A stretch of 39,218 nucleotides of DNA from Atopostipes suicloacalis DSM 15692 (GTDB lineage: Bacteria > Bacillota > Bacilli > Lactobacillales > Carnobacteriaceae_A). A program made the position numbers and the translations under genes. Below, piece after piece: positions 8,188 through 16,617 of the stretch. The stretch's first letter is position 1; every line of letters starts with the position of its first letter. The DNA is taken from positions 1 to 39,218 of the forward strand of contig NZ_FQUF01000023.1 in NCBI RefSeq assembly GCF_900129085.1, written 5' to 3'. The notes under the pieces are model-generated. The model saw nothing but the letters and a program-made list of their open reading frames with translations. It did no database searches and had not been told where the DNA came from.

Positions 8188-8529
8188 TTACTTCTTTACA
8201 AGAAATGATTTTAAATATATTCTTCCCAGCCCATCAATTGTACATTCAATGTCGTGTTCTTGATAAGGTTGCTCTAAAATGGTTAATTTTTTTGCTTTTG
8301 TTCCTTGTTTAATTTTTGATGCCCCAGATAATTTAATTTCTTGAATGACTGTTACAGTGTCTCCATTCAATAGCTCATTCCCATTTACATCTCTTACAAT
8401 AGCTGCTTCCAAGGCTGCCTCGTGTTCTGCTTGTGTCCATTCGTGGCCACACATCGGGCAAATCATTAAATTGCCATCTGTGTAGGTCAAATCACTTTGA
8501 CATTTTGGACACATTGGTAATTGATCCAT
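8188..8529 (-). CDS. Zinc-ribbon PhnA/YjdM-like protein
   Basis: 113 aa from the start I choose. The N-terminal zinc ribbon has two CxxC pairs, MCPKC and MICPMC, followed by GHEW. The rest is the PhnA-type barrel (VRDVNGNELLNGDTV, KIKQGTKAKK, IDGLGRIYLKSFLVKK). E. coli PhnA/YjdM is the named relative; despite the old phosphonate label its function is unclear. The start at 8529 is favoured over an in-frame ATG at 8598 because AGGAGG lies just before it and the shorter product matches the family length. Confidence 0.85.
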   Translation of the reverse strand: MDQLPMCPKCQSDLTYTDGNLMICPMCGHEWTQAEHEAALEAAIVRDVNGNELLNGDTVTVIQEIKLSGASKIKQGTKAKKLTILEQPYQEHDIECTIDGLGRIYLKSFLVKK

Positions 8530-8685
8530 AGTTCCTCCTAAAATATATGTATTATTAAAATTATACCCAATTTCATTCACAATAGCGAAAATATACAAAT
8601 TTAATTTTTACTGATTCGTTTGCCTATCCTAGATGAGCACTCTATAATGATGAAAGTGAATTTTTTATTATCGAGGAGTAGTGAT

Positions 8686-9369
8686 ATGTTCTTTGGAGTT
8701 ATTGTTGATACGCTGGCTGTTATTCTAGGCGGTACAATCGGGTTATTCATTAAAAAAGGCGTTCCTAAAAGAATAGAAGAAGCAATTATGAAAGCTTTGG
8801 CACTTAGTGCAATTTATATTGGAGTAACCGGAATGATGTCTGGTGAAAATACTATTTTTATTATCTTAGCTGTAGTGATCGGTGTAGTCATCGGGGAAAT
8901 AATAAATTTAGATGGTTACATAAATCAGTTTGCTGGGTTTTTAGCGAAAAAATTACCAAGTAAAAACAAAAATTCCACTTTTTCTGAAGGTTTTATTACG
9001 GGGAGCTTAATGTTGTGCGTCGGTGCGTTGTCAATTATTGGGCCAATCCAAAGTGGTTTAGCTGGAAATCATACCATTCTTTACACAAATGCTGTTATGG
9101 ATGGGATTACCAGTATTATATTAGCTTCCACTTTAGGGATGGGTGTTTTATTTTCTAGTTTTTTAGTGTTTGGTTATAAAGCAGCGATTGTGGTGTTTGC
9201 TGGAAGTTTAAATACTTTGTTAACAACTTCTATGATAAATGATATGAACGCTATTGGGTCCATATTAGTATTAGCTATTGGACTGAATATGCTAAACTTA
9301 ACAGATATTAAAGTGATGAATTTTGTTCCTGCTTTATTTCTCCCTATTGCATTTTTATTTATGTATTAA
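8686..9369 (+). CDS. DUF554 family membrane protein
   Basis: 227 aa with about seven hydrophobic segments. DUF554 signatures include GVIVDTLAVILGGTIGLF at the N terminus, the Gly-rich GVVIGEIINLDG, and FITGSLMLCVGALSIIGPIQ. The family is of unknown function, and members are sometimes annotated as putative transporters. The start at 8686 is chosen because GAGGAG lies seven bases upstream; the 22-codon upstream extension is unlike the family and overlaps this site. It is apparently a single gene, followed by a separate promoter for the glycosylation operon. Confidence 0.85.
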   Translation: MFFGVIVDTLAVILGGTIGLFIKKGVPKRIEEAIMKALALSAIYIGVTGMMSGENTIFIILAVVIGVVIGEIINLDGYINQFAGFLAKKLPSKNKNSTFSEGFITGSLMLCVGALSIIGPIQSGLAGNHTILYTNAVMDGITSIILASTLGMGVLFSSFLVFGYKAAIVVFAGSLNTLLTTSMINDMNAIGSILVLAIGLNMLNLTDIKVMNFVPALFLPIAFLFMY

Positions 9370-9453
9370 ATTTAAAGAACATTAAACTATTATAATCGAA
9401 TTTATACAAAAACCATTCTATTTTATTCTAAGTCTTGTATAAAGGTAAAACCG

Positions 9454-9482
9454 TTGAAAAATCATTCGTACAAGGCTATAGT
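9454..9482 (+). promoter_or_regulatory. Promoter of the glycosylation operon
   Basis: TTGAAA (9454-9459) and TATAGT (9477-9482) have the ideal 17-bp spacing and lie 48 bp before the first ATG. Confidence 0.7.
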
Positions 9483-9529
9483 TTACTAAAAGAAAATTTG
9501 ATTACGATATCTAGCAAAGGAAATTAAAA

Positions 9530-10501
9530 ATGAAAAAGATTACGATACTGATTCCGACTTTTAATGAAGAAGAAGTTTTACCTACTCTAATGGATGCCTT
9601 AAAACAAGTCACTCAATCCATCCAGCAGTATCATTTTGAGTTTCTTTTCGTGGACGATGGAAGTTCAGATGATACAATCACTCTATTGGAGCAATTTCAT
9701 ACAGAGAATTCACAGGTTCAATATGTAGAACTTTCTCGCAATTTTGGAAAAGAAATTGCGATGTTAGCGGGTTTTGATTATGCGGATGGGGATGCGGTTA
9801 TTATTATGGATGCGGATCTTCAGCATCCTCCAGAAATGATCCCAGAACTCATTCATTGGTGGGAAAAAGGATACGAGGATGTTTACACCGCTCGTAAAGA
9901 AAAAGCAGAGAAAAATCCATTTAAACGTTTAGCTTCGAATGCTTATTATACAATTTTACAAAGTCTAACGTCTTATGATGTGCATCAAGGAGCCGGAGAT
10001 TTTCGTTTGTTGGATCGAAAATGTGTTGAAGCTTTAAAAAATTTACGTGAAAATGAGCGGAATACAAAAGGAATGTATGCTTATATTGGTTTTCGAAAGA
10101 AAGCTTTAGAATATGAGGAATCCGAACGGGCAGCCGGAGAGACAAAATGGAAATTTGGTGCCCTTTTAAAATTGGCCATGGATGGCATTACTTCATACAG
10201 TACCGTTCCTTTACGCGTTTGGTCTGTTGTTGGCTTAATTATCTCATTTTTCTCATTTATTTTCTTATTTGTCGAGTTGTTCAAGGCTGTTGTTTATGGT
10301 TCAGATGTTGCAGGGTATCCTACACTAATTGCTGCCATCGTATTTTTAGGGGGTATCCAGCTTATTTCATTAGGAGCTATTGGAGAGTATTTGGCCCGAG
10401 TGTTTATAGAAACAAAAAATCGTCCGGCCTATTTTGTTAGAGAAAATTCTATAGAAAAAAATAAAGATTCAACAGAAAGAGATCAAGAATATGAAAAATA
10501 A
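9530..10501 (+). CDS. Family 2 polyprenyl-phosphate glycosyltransferase (CsbB/GtrB type)
   Basis: 323 aa. The N-terminal GT-A domain has TILIPTFNEEEVLPTL, VDDGSSDDT and the metal-binding DAD (94-96) within MDADLQHPPEMI. Two C-terminal helices (about 225-250 and 260-285) anchor it to the inner membrane face. Enzymes of this type transfer a sugar from a nucleotide donor to undecaprenyl phosphate. The next two genes encode a GtrA-like protein and a YfhO-type transferase, as in the B. subtilis csbB-yfhO and Listeria gtcA-type systems that decorate teichoic acids. The sugar cannot be read from the sequence. It overlaps the next gene by 11 bp, suggesting translational coupling. Confidence 0.92.
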   Translation: MKKITILIPTFNEEEVLPTLMDALKQVTQSIQQYHFEFLFVDDGSSDDTITLLEQFHTENSQVQYVELSRNFGKEIAMLAGFDYADGDAVIIMDADLQHPPEMIPELIHWWEKGYEDVYTARKEKAEKNPFKRLASNAYYTILQSLTSYDVHQGAGDFRLLDRKCVEALKNLRENERNTKGMYAYIGFRKKALEYEESERAAGETKWKFGALLKLAMDGITSYSTVPLRVWSVVGLIISFFSFIFLFVELFKAVVYGSDVAGYPTLIAAIVFLGGIQLISLGAIGEYLARVFIETKNRPAYFVRENSIEKNKDSTERDQEYEK

Positions 10502-10901
10502 AATATTAGATTTATATTATCGTTACCGCGAAATCATTGATTACATATTTTTTGGAGGATTGACGACATTGGTCAATATTGTCGTCTTTTTTATTTTCGA
10601 CACTCTACTTTCTTGGCCATACTTAATAGCTAACGCGATTGCAATTATTTTGTCTATTTTATTTGCTTATGTGACGAATAAACTTTTTGTCTTTAAAACA
10701 TCCTCAAATAATTTACAAGAAAACATTTATGAATTTATCAAATTTATAGGTTTTCGCTTATTGTCTGGTCTTGCCGATATGCTTTCTATGTGGGTACTCG
10801 TCGATCTAATCTTCGTCAATACTAACGTCGCAAAACTATTGACTCAGTTTATTGTTGTTGTCTTAAATTATGTCTTTAGTAAATTTTTTATTTTTTTATG
10901 A
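10491..10901 (+). CDS. GtrA family membrane protein
   Basis: 136 aa with four predicted helices. The opening YIFFGGLTTLVNIVVFF and the later AYVTNKLFVFK are family hallmarks, and the C terminus repeats the pattern with VLNYVFSKFFIF. GtrA-like proteins are thought to help move polyprenyl-phosphate sugars across the membrane. Between a lipid-sugar synthase and a YfhO transferase, this gene supplies the expected middle step. Its ATG lies inside the end of the preceding gene, and the YfhO gene follows 12 bp downstream. Confidence 0.9.
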   Translation: MKNKILDLYYRYREIIDYIFFGGLTTLVNIVVFFIFDTLLSWPYLIANAIAIILSILFAYVTNKLFVFKTSSNNLQENIYEFIKFIGFRLLSGLADMLSMWVLVDLIFVNTNVAKLLTQFIVVVLNYVFSKFFIFL

Positions 10902-10913
10902 AAGAGGGAAACT

Positions 10914-13643
10914 ATGCAGATTCAAGAACAGAAAAAGTCCGTTGGTTTTGAAACGTTTTTTAAATATACTGTTTTATTTCTAGGAATGTCTCTTGCTATA
11001 TTTTCCGTATTTTTTATTCAAGGAAAAACTTTTATCTGGCAAAACGATGGATTTCATCAACATTATCCTTTTTTTAGAGAATATTTAACTATTCTGCGAA
11101 ACTTCTTTCAAACAGGCCAGTGGCAAAGCTGGGATTGGAATATTGGCTTGGGGGCTGATACCCTAGTCTCTTATGGCTATTATGTCGTGGGGGATCCTTT
11201 TGTTTATTTAGCTTTGCTATTTCCAAAAGGTTCGGAGGAGTTTGCTTTTCACGTCGTTATGCTTGTCCGAATTTGGTGTGTAGGGGCTAGTTTTCTATTT
11301 TACGCACGAAAGATGAACCTTTCGCATCGTGGTGCACTAATGGGTAGTCTAATGTACGCTTTTAGTCATCCCGTTATTTATAATGTTGTTCGACACCCCT
11401 TCTTTATTCATCCCATGATTTTCTTTCCCCTTTTATGTTTAGGGATAGAAAAAGTCTTTAAAAAAGAGTCAGGAATTTTCTTTACGTTAATGGTAGCTAT
11501 CAGTGCGGCTTCTAATTTTTACTTTTTTTATATGCTCACTTGGATGGTTTTACTCTATGCATTGGTTCGCTATTTTAGTCTGGAGAAGGGAAAATCCTGG
11601 AAATCTTTTCTTAAGTGGTTTGCTTATTTTGTGGGGTTATATTTAATTGGATTATTGATCGCATCAGGGATATTTATTCCATTGGTGTATGGATTTATAA
11701 ACGCCTCTCGTTCACCTGGCTCGCCGCCCATTTCACTTTTTGTGTATCCTTTGCGGTATTATGGCTTACTAGTTATCAATAGTCTCACACCAGGAACTAT
11801 TTTTTGGACAATCGGTGGCTTATCGATCGTGAGTATATTTAGTCTTCCTTTTCTTATTCGTCACCGAAAACAAAGAGCTGGCTTATTCTGGACTTTAGTC
11901 GCTCTTGGAGTGATGTTGCTCTTCCCTATTTTTGGCTCTTTTATGAATGGGATGTCCGGTCCTTATAATCGTTTTTCATTTATTGTGCCTTTTTATATGG
12001 CACTTGCAACCATCTATTTCATGGAAAACATTCAAGATTTGACGAATTCCGATGTCACTTGGATCCGTCGCTTAATGATTGCCTATTCCGTTTTATATAT
12101 TAGCGCCACGCTTATAACGAATGATTATATTCTTTATTTAACACCTGTCATACTCGGCTGGGCCATTTACGGAGCAGTAAACTATACTCAAAATAACAAA
12201 TTGGCTAAAGTAAGCTTTCAACGAATCCTGACTGTTTTTGTTCTATTGAATATGACAGCAAATGCGATTATTTTTTACGCCCCTTTTGGAAAAAACGCAG
12301 TGTCTGGGACAGAAAATTACGGAACAATTGATGATACTTATTCAAAGGTATTTAATGGGGTCGAACAAAATTTGCCGACTGACTCACAATATCGAATCGG
12401 GGTAACTTCTCATAATAATCATGTTCGAAATCAATATGCCTATATTAACAAACCAGGAACAAATTCCTACGCTTCCCTAACAAATGGTGCCGTTGCGGAA
12501 TTCGCACAGTTTCTTGAGGCAAGTTCTTATCAAATCATCCAGCCTCTTCGAAATGGGATTGATGATCGCCGAATAGTTAACCAATCTTTAGGAGTAAAAT
12601 ATATTTTAACTGAGAGGAAATACGCTGACTACTTACCTTCAGACTACACTATAAATCCTGAATTGTCCGTTGTGGATAGTGATATGATAGTTGCTGAGAC
12701 GGAAAATGAAGCCCCCTTTGCCTATGTGGAAACAAACGGACTCTCTCATGCAGAGGCACAAAAGCTTCATCCCGTTCAGCGTGAGCAGCTATTAACCGAT
12801 GCAGTCATTTTAGAAGACGATAGTAAAGCAAACTTAGCTACTCCTGCAGAATTTAGCGAACTGGACATATACGAAGGTCAGTGGAGAGAAGCGGAACATA
12901 TTCGTGGACAAGAAAATCTCTCGTTGAATGAACCAATGGAAATCACAGTTGATGAAGCCAATAGTCAAATAACTTTAACCTTTGATCGGCCGGAAGAACT
13001 TATTGGACAAGAAGCCTTTATTTATTTTGAAAATATTGAGTTTACTCCACCTAAAGCCTCTTTTGGGAAAGATACCTCCACAGCTTATCGTCTAAAGGTG
13101 GACTACAATAATCAGAGTAAAGGAGTCTTGCAATCCGACCGCTATACATTCAGCTCTTATTTCAAGAGAGAAAATATTTTAATTCATCTGAATGAAGTTG
13201 AAGAAGCGGAAGATGCTCTGACGGTAACCTTTCAAAATGCGGGTGATTATTCTTTCGAAAATGTTTCTGTAGTCTCTCGTCCCTTTGATGAAGAACAAGC
13301 CACCCATGAAGCTCAGATCAAAAAAGAACATGCATTAGAAATTGATTCTTTCACTGATGAGCAAATTGAAGGATCTGTAGAGGTCTCTGAAGAGGGGATG
13401 CTTGTCACAAATATTCCTTATACCAAAGGATGGCAGGCCTATGTAGATGGTCAGAAAGTTCCCGCCGAAAAAGTAAATATTGGTTTTGTTGGAGTTCCTA
13501 TTTCGGCAGGCGAGCATACGATTGAGTTTGTTTACCAAACGCCCTTCTTAAAAGTTGGTGTTGCTATGAGTATTTTTGGACTAATCGCTTTAGCGGGATA
13601 TGAGCTCATTTACCGCCGCTATCTCCAGAAATCAAGCGAATAG
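10914..13643 (+). CDS. YfhO family membrane glycosyltransferase
   Basis: 909 aa. About a dozen helices occupy the first 480 residues, with a late helix near 880-900. The first loop contains QNDGFHQHYPFFREY, an acidic-aromatic motif typical of the YfhO/GT-C group, and GADTLVSYGYYVVGDPF follows. The large loop from about 480 to 870 is extracytoplasmic and rich in beta-type segments. YfhO proteins take sugar from undecaprenyl phosphate and attach it outside the cell, on lipoteichoic acid in B. subtilis. The GAGGG ribosome site is good. It is the last gene of the operon, ended by the terminator at 13664. Confidence 0.92.
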   Translation: MQIQEQKKSVGFETFFKYTVLFLGMSLAIFSVFFIQGKTFIWQNDGFHQHYPFFREYLTILRNFFQTGQWQSWDWNIGLGADTLVSYGYYVVGDPFVYLALLFPKGSEEFAFHVVMLVRIWCVGASFLFYARKMNLSHRGALMGSLMYAFSHPVIYNVVRHPFFIHPMIFFPLLCLGIEKVFKKESGIFFTLMVAISAASNFYFFYMLTWMVLLYALVRYFSLEKGKSWKSFLKWFAYFVGLYLIGLLIASGIFIPLVYGFINASRSPGSPPISLFVYPLRYYGLLVINSLTPGTIFWTIGGLSIVSIFSLPFLIRHRKQRAGLFWTLVALGVMLLFPIFGSFMNGMSGPYNRFSFIVPFYMALATIYFMENIQDLTNSDVTWIRRLMIAYSVLYISATLITNDYILYLTPVILGWAIYGAVNYTQNNKLAKVSFQRILTVFVLLNMTANAIIFYAPFGKNAVSGTENYGTIDDTYSKVFNGVEQNLPTDSQYRIGVTSHNNHVRNQYAYINKPGTNSYASLTNGAVAEFAQFLEASSYQIIQPLRNGIDDRRIVNQSLGVKYILTERKYADYLPSDYTINPELSVVDSDMIVAETENEAPFAYVETNGLSHAEAQKLHPVQREQLLTDAVILEDDSKANLATPAEFSELDIYEGQWREAEHIRGQENLSLNEPMEITVDEANSQITLTFDRPEELIGQEAFIYFENIEFTPPKASFGKDTSTAYRLKVDYNNQSKGVLQSDRYTFSSYFKRENILIHLNEVEEAEDALTVTFQNAGDYSFENVSVVSRPFDEEQATHEAQIKKEHALEIDSFTDEQIEGSVEVSEEGMLVTNIPYTKGWQAYVDGQKVPAEKVNIGFVGVPISAGEHTIEFVYQTPFLKVGVAMSIFGLIALAGYELIYRRYLQKSSE

Positions 13644-13663
13644 AAATACAGGGCACAAATTAT

Positions 13664-13691
13664 AAAAAGCACCTTCTGCAAGGTGCTTTTT
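13664..13691. terminator. Bidirectional terminator
   Basis: A perfect 12-bp stem (13664-13675 with 13680-13691), with a four-base loop and A/T flanks, lies between the convergent YfhO and SGNH genes. Confidence 0.93.
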
Positions 13692-13696
13692 GTGTT

Positions 13697-14392
13697 TTAT
13701 TGATTCATTTGCTGATAGAAAATGCGGGCTATTTCTTCTGTACCTTCAGCGTTTGGATGCAGACCGTCAAAAAAACATTCGGGATGGTCCATGGTTTGCT
13801 TGGTCATATCGACAAATTCTAAGTCGTGTTCTGACGCAATATCTTTGATGGTGTTACGAATAGGATGAATAATTTCCGGATCAATGGAACCTTCGAATAC
13901 CGTTTCTAAAAATACGGTTGGCGGGGATGCGAGAATGACTCTTGAAACACTTTTTAAGTTTAAATAATTTTCAAGTAAGTTTGTATATTCTTTTTTAAAT
14001 GCTTCGGAGCTTTGCCAATTCGTTGATTTTGTATCGTTGGTACCTAACATGATTAAGACAATATTTGGTTTAAATTCTAAGCTTTCTTGATAAGCGTCTG
14101 TGGTTTCATAAGGGAAATCACTGGATGATTGGGCCGCATAATTGGAAGCTCCAAAATTTTCAACGAGGTAGTCATCGCCGAGTAAATCATTTAATTTGGC
14201 AGGGTAACCTGTGTCGCTAGAATATTCGGCCGTAATGCTGTCACCGACTGCTGCCACTCGGATCGCATCTTCGTCTCCTTGTGTAGATTCTTCTTTGTCA
14301 TTTTGATGAACTGCTCCACAAGCACTGATTAGAAAAAAGAAGATAAATAAAATAGTGCGGAAAAATCTTTTATTTGTAGGTTGTCGTTTCAT
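13697..14392 (-). CDS. SGNH/GDSL hydrolase lipoprotein
   Basis: 231 aa. A signal peptide ends in the lipobox LISAC with C25 as the lipidation site, so the enzyme is on the outer face of the membrane. SGNH blocks are all present: GDSIT (nucleophile S52), GASN (81-84), GTND (117-120) and DGLHPN with D209 and H212. Family members remove acyl or acetyl groups from lipids, glycans or thioesters; the substrate is unknown. It stands alone, divergent from nth. The preceding plus-strand operon concerns cell-surface glycans, which makes a glycan ester a reasonable but unproven target. Confidence 0.9.
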   Translation of the reverse strand: MKRQPTNKRFFRTILFIFFFLISACGAVHQNDKEESTQGDEDAIRVAAVGDSITAEYSSDTGYPAKLNDLLGDDYLVENFGASNYAAQSSSDFPYETTDAYQESLEFKPNIVLIMLGTNDTKSTNWQSSEAFKKEYTNLLENYLNLKSVSRVILASPPTVFLETVFEGSIDPEIIHPIRNTIKDIASEHDLEFVDMTKQTMDHPECFFDGLHPNAEGTEEIARIFYQQMNQ

Positions 14393-14477
14393 TGGCGCCT
14401 CCTTTTTTGTGTCTTTGGTTTATATTTCTTAATAAACAGTTTACAATAGATTGAAAGAAGTAGAAAGGGTCGATATT

Positions 14478-15155
14478 GTGTCAAAGGAATTGTTGTTAAA
14501 TAAACAAGAAGTTCAAGAAGTCGTTAAGGCGATTATTCGAATTTATCCAGAGTCTGGAACGGATTTACATTTTGATTCGAATTTTCAACTATTGTGTGCG
14601 GTCATTTTAAGTGCCCAGACTACTGATGTGGCGGTGAATAGAATATCGTCAAAGTTATTTGAAAAATTTCCAACTCCTGAGGCCATGGCTGCCGCTTCAT
14701 TGGATGATCTTCGAGAAATTATTCGCAGCATTGGGTTATCCAATAATAAATCCAAATACTTAAAGAATATGGCGAATGTATTGGTTGAAGAATTCAATGG
14801 GATTGTTCCAGATAATCGAAAAGATTTAATGACCCTTCCAGGGGTTGGTCGAAAGACGGCGAATGTCGTCTTAACGAATGGCTTTGATATGCCTGCTTTT
14901 GCGGTAGATACTCATGTGAAGCGTGTGAGTCAAAAATTACATTTTGTCCCTGCCGACTCTTCTGTGCAGGAAATAGAAAATCTTATGATTGAAAAACTTC
15001 CTGAAAACTTGTGGTATCAAGCGCATCATTCAATTTTATTATTTGGTCGCCATCAATGTGTGGCGCGCAAGCATGACCATTCAAAATGCCTTGAGCGCAT
15101 AAAAAAAGCTTTGCCGGAAACAGAGATAGCGAAAACAGCTTTTCAAAAATTATAG
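14478..15155 (+). CDS. nth: Endonuclease III, iron-sulfur ligands missing
   Basis: 225 aa DNA glycosylase/AP lyase for oxidised pyrimidines. The helix-hairpin-helix LPGVGRKTA (120-128) carries catalytic K126, and VDTHVKR carries D144. The usual C-terminal cluster pattern C-x6-C-x2-C-x5-C is absent: only C194 and C204 remain, nine residues apart, and the chain ends at 225. The gene reads cleanly to its end, so this looks like a natural clusterless form and not a frameshift. I start at the GTG at 14478, eight bases after AAAGGG; a TTG at 14451 is less likely. It is divergent from the SGNH lipoprotein. Confidence 0.92.
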   Translation: MSKELLLNKQEVQEVVKAIIRIYPESGTDLHFDSNFQLLCAVILSAQTTDVAVNRISSKLFEKFPTPEAMAAASLDDLREIIRSIGLSNNKSKYLKNMANVLVEEFNGIVPDNRKDLMTLPGVGRKTANVVLTNGFDMPAFAVDTHVKRVSQKLHFVPADSSVQEIENLMIEKLPENLWYQAHHSILLFGRHQCVARKHDHSKCLERIKKALPETEIAKTAFQKL

Positions 15156-15311
15156 AGCTTAGCGGGATCATAAATACATCGTCATTAATTGGATTAGCCA
15201 CTGTTTCAACTTCTTGCGGTACATCATTTGGATTATCGTGACGCGGTATCTATAAGATTCAAAGTTTGAGTCACAATCATGGTCTTTTATAAAAATTTAA
15301 ATACAATGATG
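15156..15311. other. Intergenic stretch with a possible gene remnant
   Basis: No intact gene is present. On the minus strand about 30 codons (roughly 15160-15245) read IPRHDNPNDVPQEVETVANP and onward without a stop, preceded by a TAG and running into the 3' end of nth. The composition looks protein-like, but no start, ribosome site or family could be assigned. Confidence 0.25.
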
Positions 15312-15345
15312 AAAAGGACTAGCCCTCAATGGCTAGTCCTTCTTA
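15312..15345 (-). terminator. Terminator of the hsp20 gene
   Basis: A perfect 11-bp stem (15314-15324 with 15331-15341) and a six-base loop, followed on the minus strand by TTTTCATC. It may also end nth on the plus strand, less efficiently. Confidence 0.8.
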
Positions 15346-15350
15346 TTTGA

Positions 15351-15770
15351 TTATTGAATATCAATCTTTTTCGTGTTTTGACCATCGGTTTCTGTTTTTG
15401 GTAATTGAACTTTTAACACGCCGTTATCGAATTCAGCGGTAATATTGTCTTCGTCAACATCTTTAATTAAAAATTGTCGGTTATAGGATCGACTTGAGCG
15501 TTCTCGGCGAATGTAGTTACTTTCATCGTCTTTTTCTTCTGTGCTTGTTTCTTGTTGAGCACGTATAGAGAGCACGTCGTTTTTATAATCAAGTTCAATA
15601 TCTTCTTTTGCCAAACCAGGTAAATCTGCTTCTACTGTGTAAGCATCTTCATTTTCTTTAATGTCTACATTGAAGTTGCCTGTGTCTGCAAAGAATCGAT
15701 CAAAAGAGTCCCCCATAAAGTGTCTATTCATATCCATAAAGTCACGTCTTGTTGGGAATAAATTATTCAT
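15351..15770 (-). CDS. Small heat-shock protein (Hsp20/alpha-crystallin)
   Basis: 139 aa. ATP-independent holdase chaperone in the cytosol. A short N-terminal arm is followed by the alpha-crystallin domain (about 33-128): VDIKENEDAYTVEADLPGL, the Arg/Ser-rich loop at RRERSSRSYNRQF, and the closing GVLKVQLPK. A C-terminal I-x-I (IDI) motif for oligomer contacts is present. The promoter is near consensus. No full CIRCE element or paired CtsR heptad is visible; one GTCAAA lies within the -35 region. Single-gene unit with its own terminator. Confidence 0.92.
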   Translation of the reverse strand: MNNLFPTRRDFMDMNRHFMGDSFDRFFADTGNFNVDIKENEDAYTVEADLPGLAKEDIELDYKNDVLSIRAQQETSTEEKDDESNYIRRERSSRSYNRQFLIKDVDEDNITAEFDNGVLKVQLPKTETDGQNTKKIDIQ

Positions 15771-15799
15771 ACGCTCTCCTACTTTCTATTAAATTTTAT

Positions 15800-15855
15800 T
15801 GTAGTGTTTCTCTTTACTACATGTCTATTTTAACTCTCTCTAAAAAAGCTGTCAA
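15800..15855 (-). promoter_or_regulatory. hsp20 promoter with dyad at the transcript start
   Basis: On the minus strand TTGACA (15850-15855) and TAAAAT (15827-15832) are 17 bp apart. TGTAGT and ACTACA (15800-15821, 10-bp spacer) form an inverted repeat over the expected +1 region and could be an operator. Confidence 0.65.
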
Positions 15856-15983
15856 AGAAATCACTTATCTATATTAGATATTTTTATGTGAAGTTCCAGC
15901 GCATACGAAGCGAGGATATAAACGTGAAGAAGGTTTCTATCACAAACAAAGCCAAAATATAAATAGGGTGGTGACTGTCGGTT

Positions 15984-16503
15984 CGCACAAATTATGAATA
16001 TTTGCGGGCTGGAGGTTCTTATCGCACACAAATTGGGAATATTTGCGCGCTTGAGGCTTCTATCGCACACAAAGCGGGGATATTTGCGCGCTTGAGGCTT
16101 CTATCACACACAAAGCGTGAATATTTGCGCGCTGGAGGTTCTATCACGCACAAATTGCAAATATTTGCGCGCTAAGGTTCTTATCGCACACAAATTGGGA
16201 ATATTTGCGCGCTGGAGGTTCTTATTGCGCACAAATTGGGAATATTTGCGGGCTACAGGTTCTTATCACACACAAAGCGGGAATATTTGCGGGCTGGAGG
16301 TTCTTATCACACACAAATTGGGAATATTTGCGCGCTGCAGGTTCTTATCGCACACAAAGCGTGAATATTTGCGGGCTGGAGGTTCTATCACGCACAAATT
16401 GCAAATATTTGCGCGCTAAGGTTCTTATCACACACAAAGCGGGGATATTTGCGGGCTGGAAGCTGTATCGCACACAAATTGGGAATATTTGTGGGCTGGA
16501 GGT
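15984..16503 (-). repeat. Tandem array of about thirteen 40-41-bp hairpin units (family A, inverted)
   Basis: Unit anchors fall at about 15984, 16023, 16064, 16105, 16145, 16185, 16226, 16267, 16308, 16349, 16389, 16429 and 16469. The unit is the reverse complement of that in the 7.2-7.5 kb array: arms near CGCACACAAA and TTTGCGCGC, then GGAGGTTCTTAT. Loops vary more than arms. The block from about 16105 recurs at about 16349 (244 bp, six units), evidence of segmental duplication. Degenerate units may extend left to about 15895. Long plus-strand open frames inside are periodic by-products. The rest of the 15.77-16.6 kb gap holds the hsp20 promoter and the dps terminator. Confidence 0.93.
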
Positions 16504-16544
16504 TTGTAGTGCTACGACAAAGTTGGAGTCATAAAACGCCTTTC

Positions 16545-16592
16545 TAAAAAAGCAGAGCACTCTTTCACCATCATGGTGAAAGAATGCTCTGC
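16545..16592 (-). terminator. Terminator of dps
   Basis: A stem of about 19 bp (16552-16570 with 16574-16592, one mismatch) followed on the minus strand by TTTTTT. It lies 26 bp past the dps stop. Confidence 0.92.
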
Positions 16593-16617
16593 ATCTATTA
16601 ATATTCAGTTCAGCGTT

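Noticed and set aside
16117-16560. Open frames of 70-109 codons on both strands inside the family A array
   Set aside because: They are periodic translations of a 41-bp repeat (three units make 41 codons), open in more than one frame, with no ribosome site.
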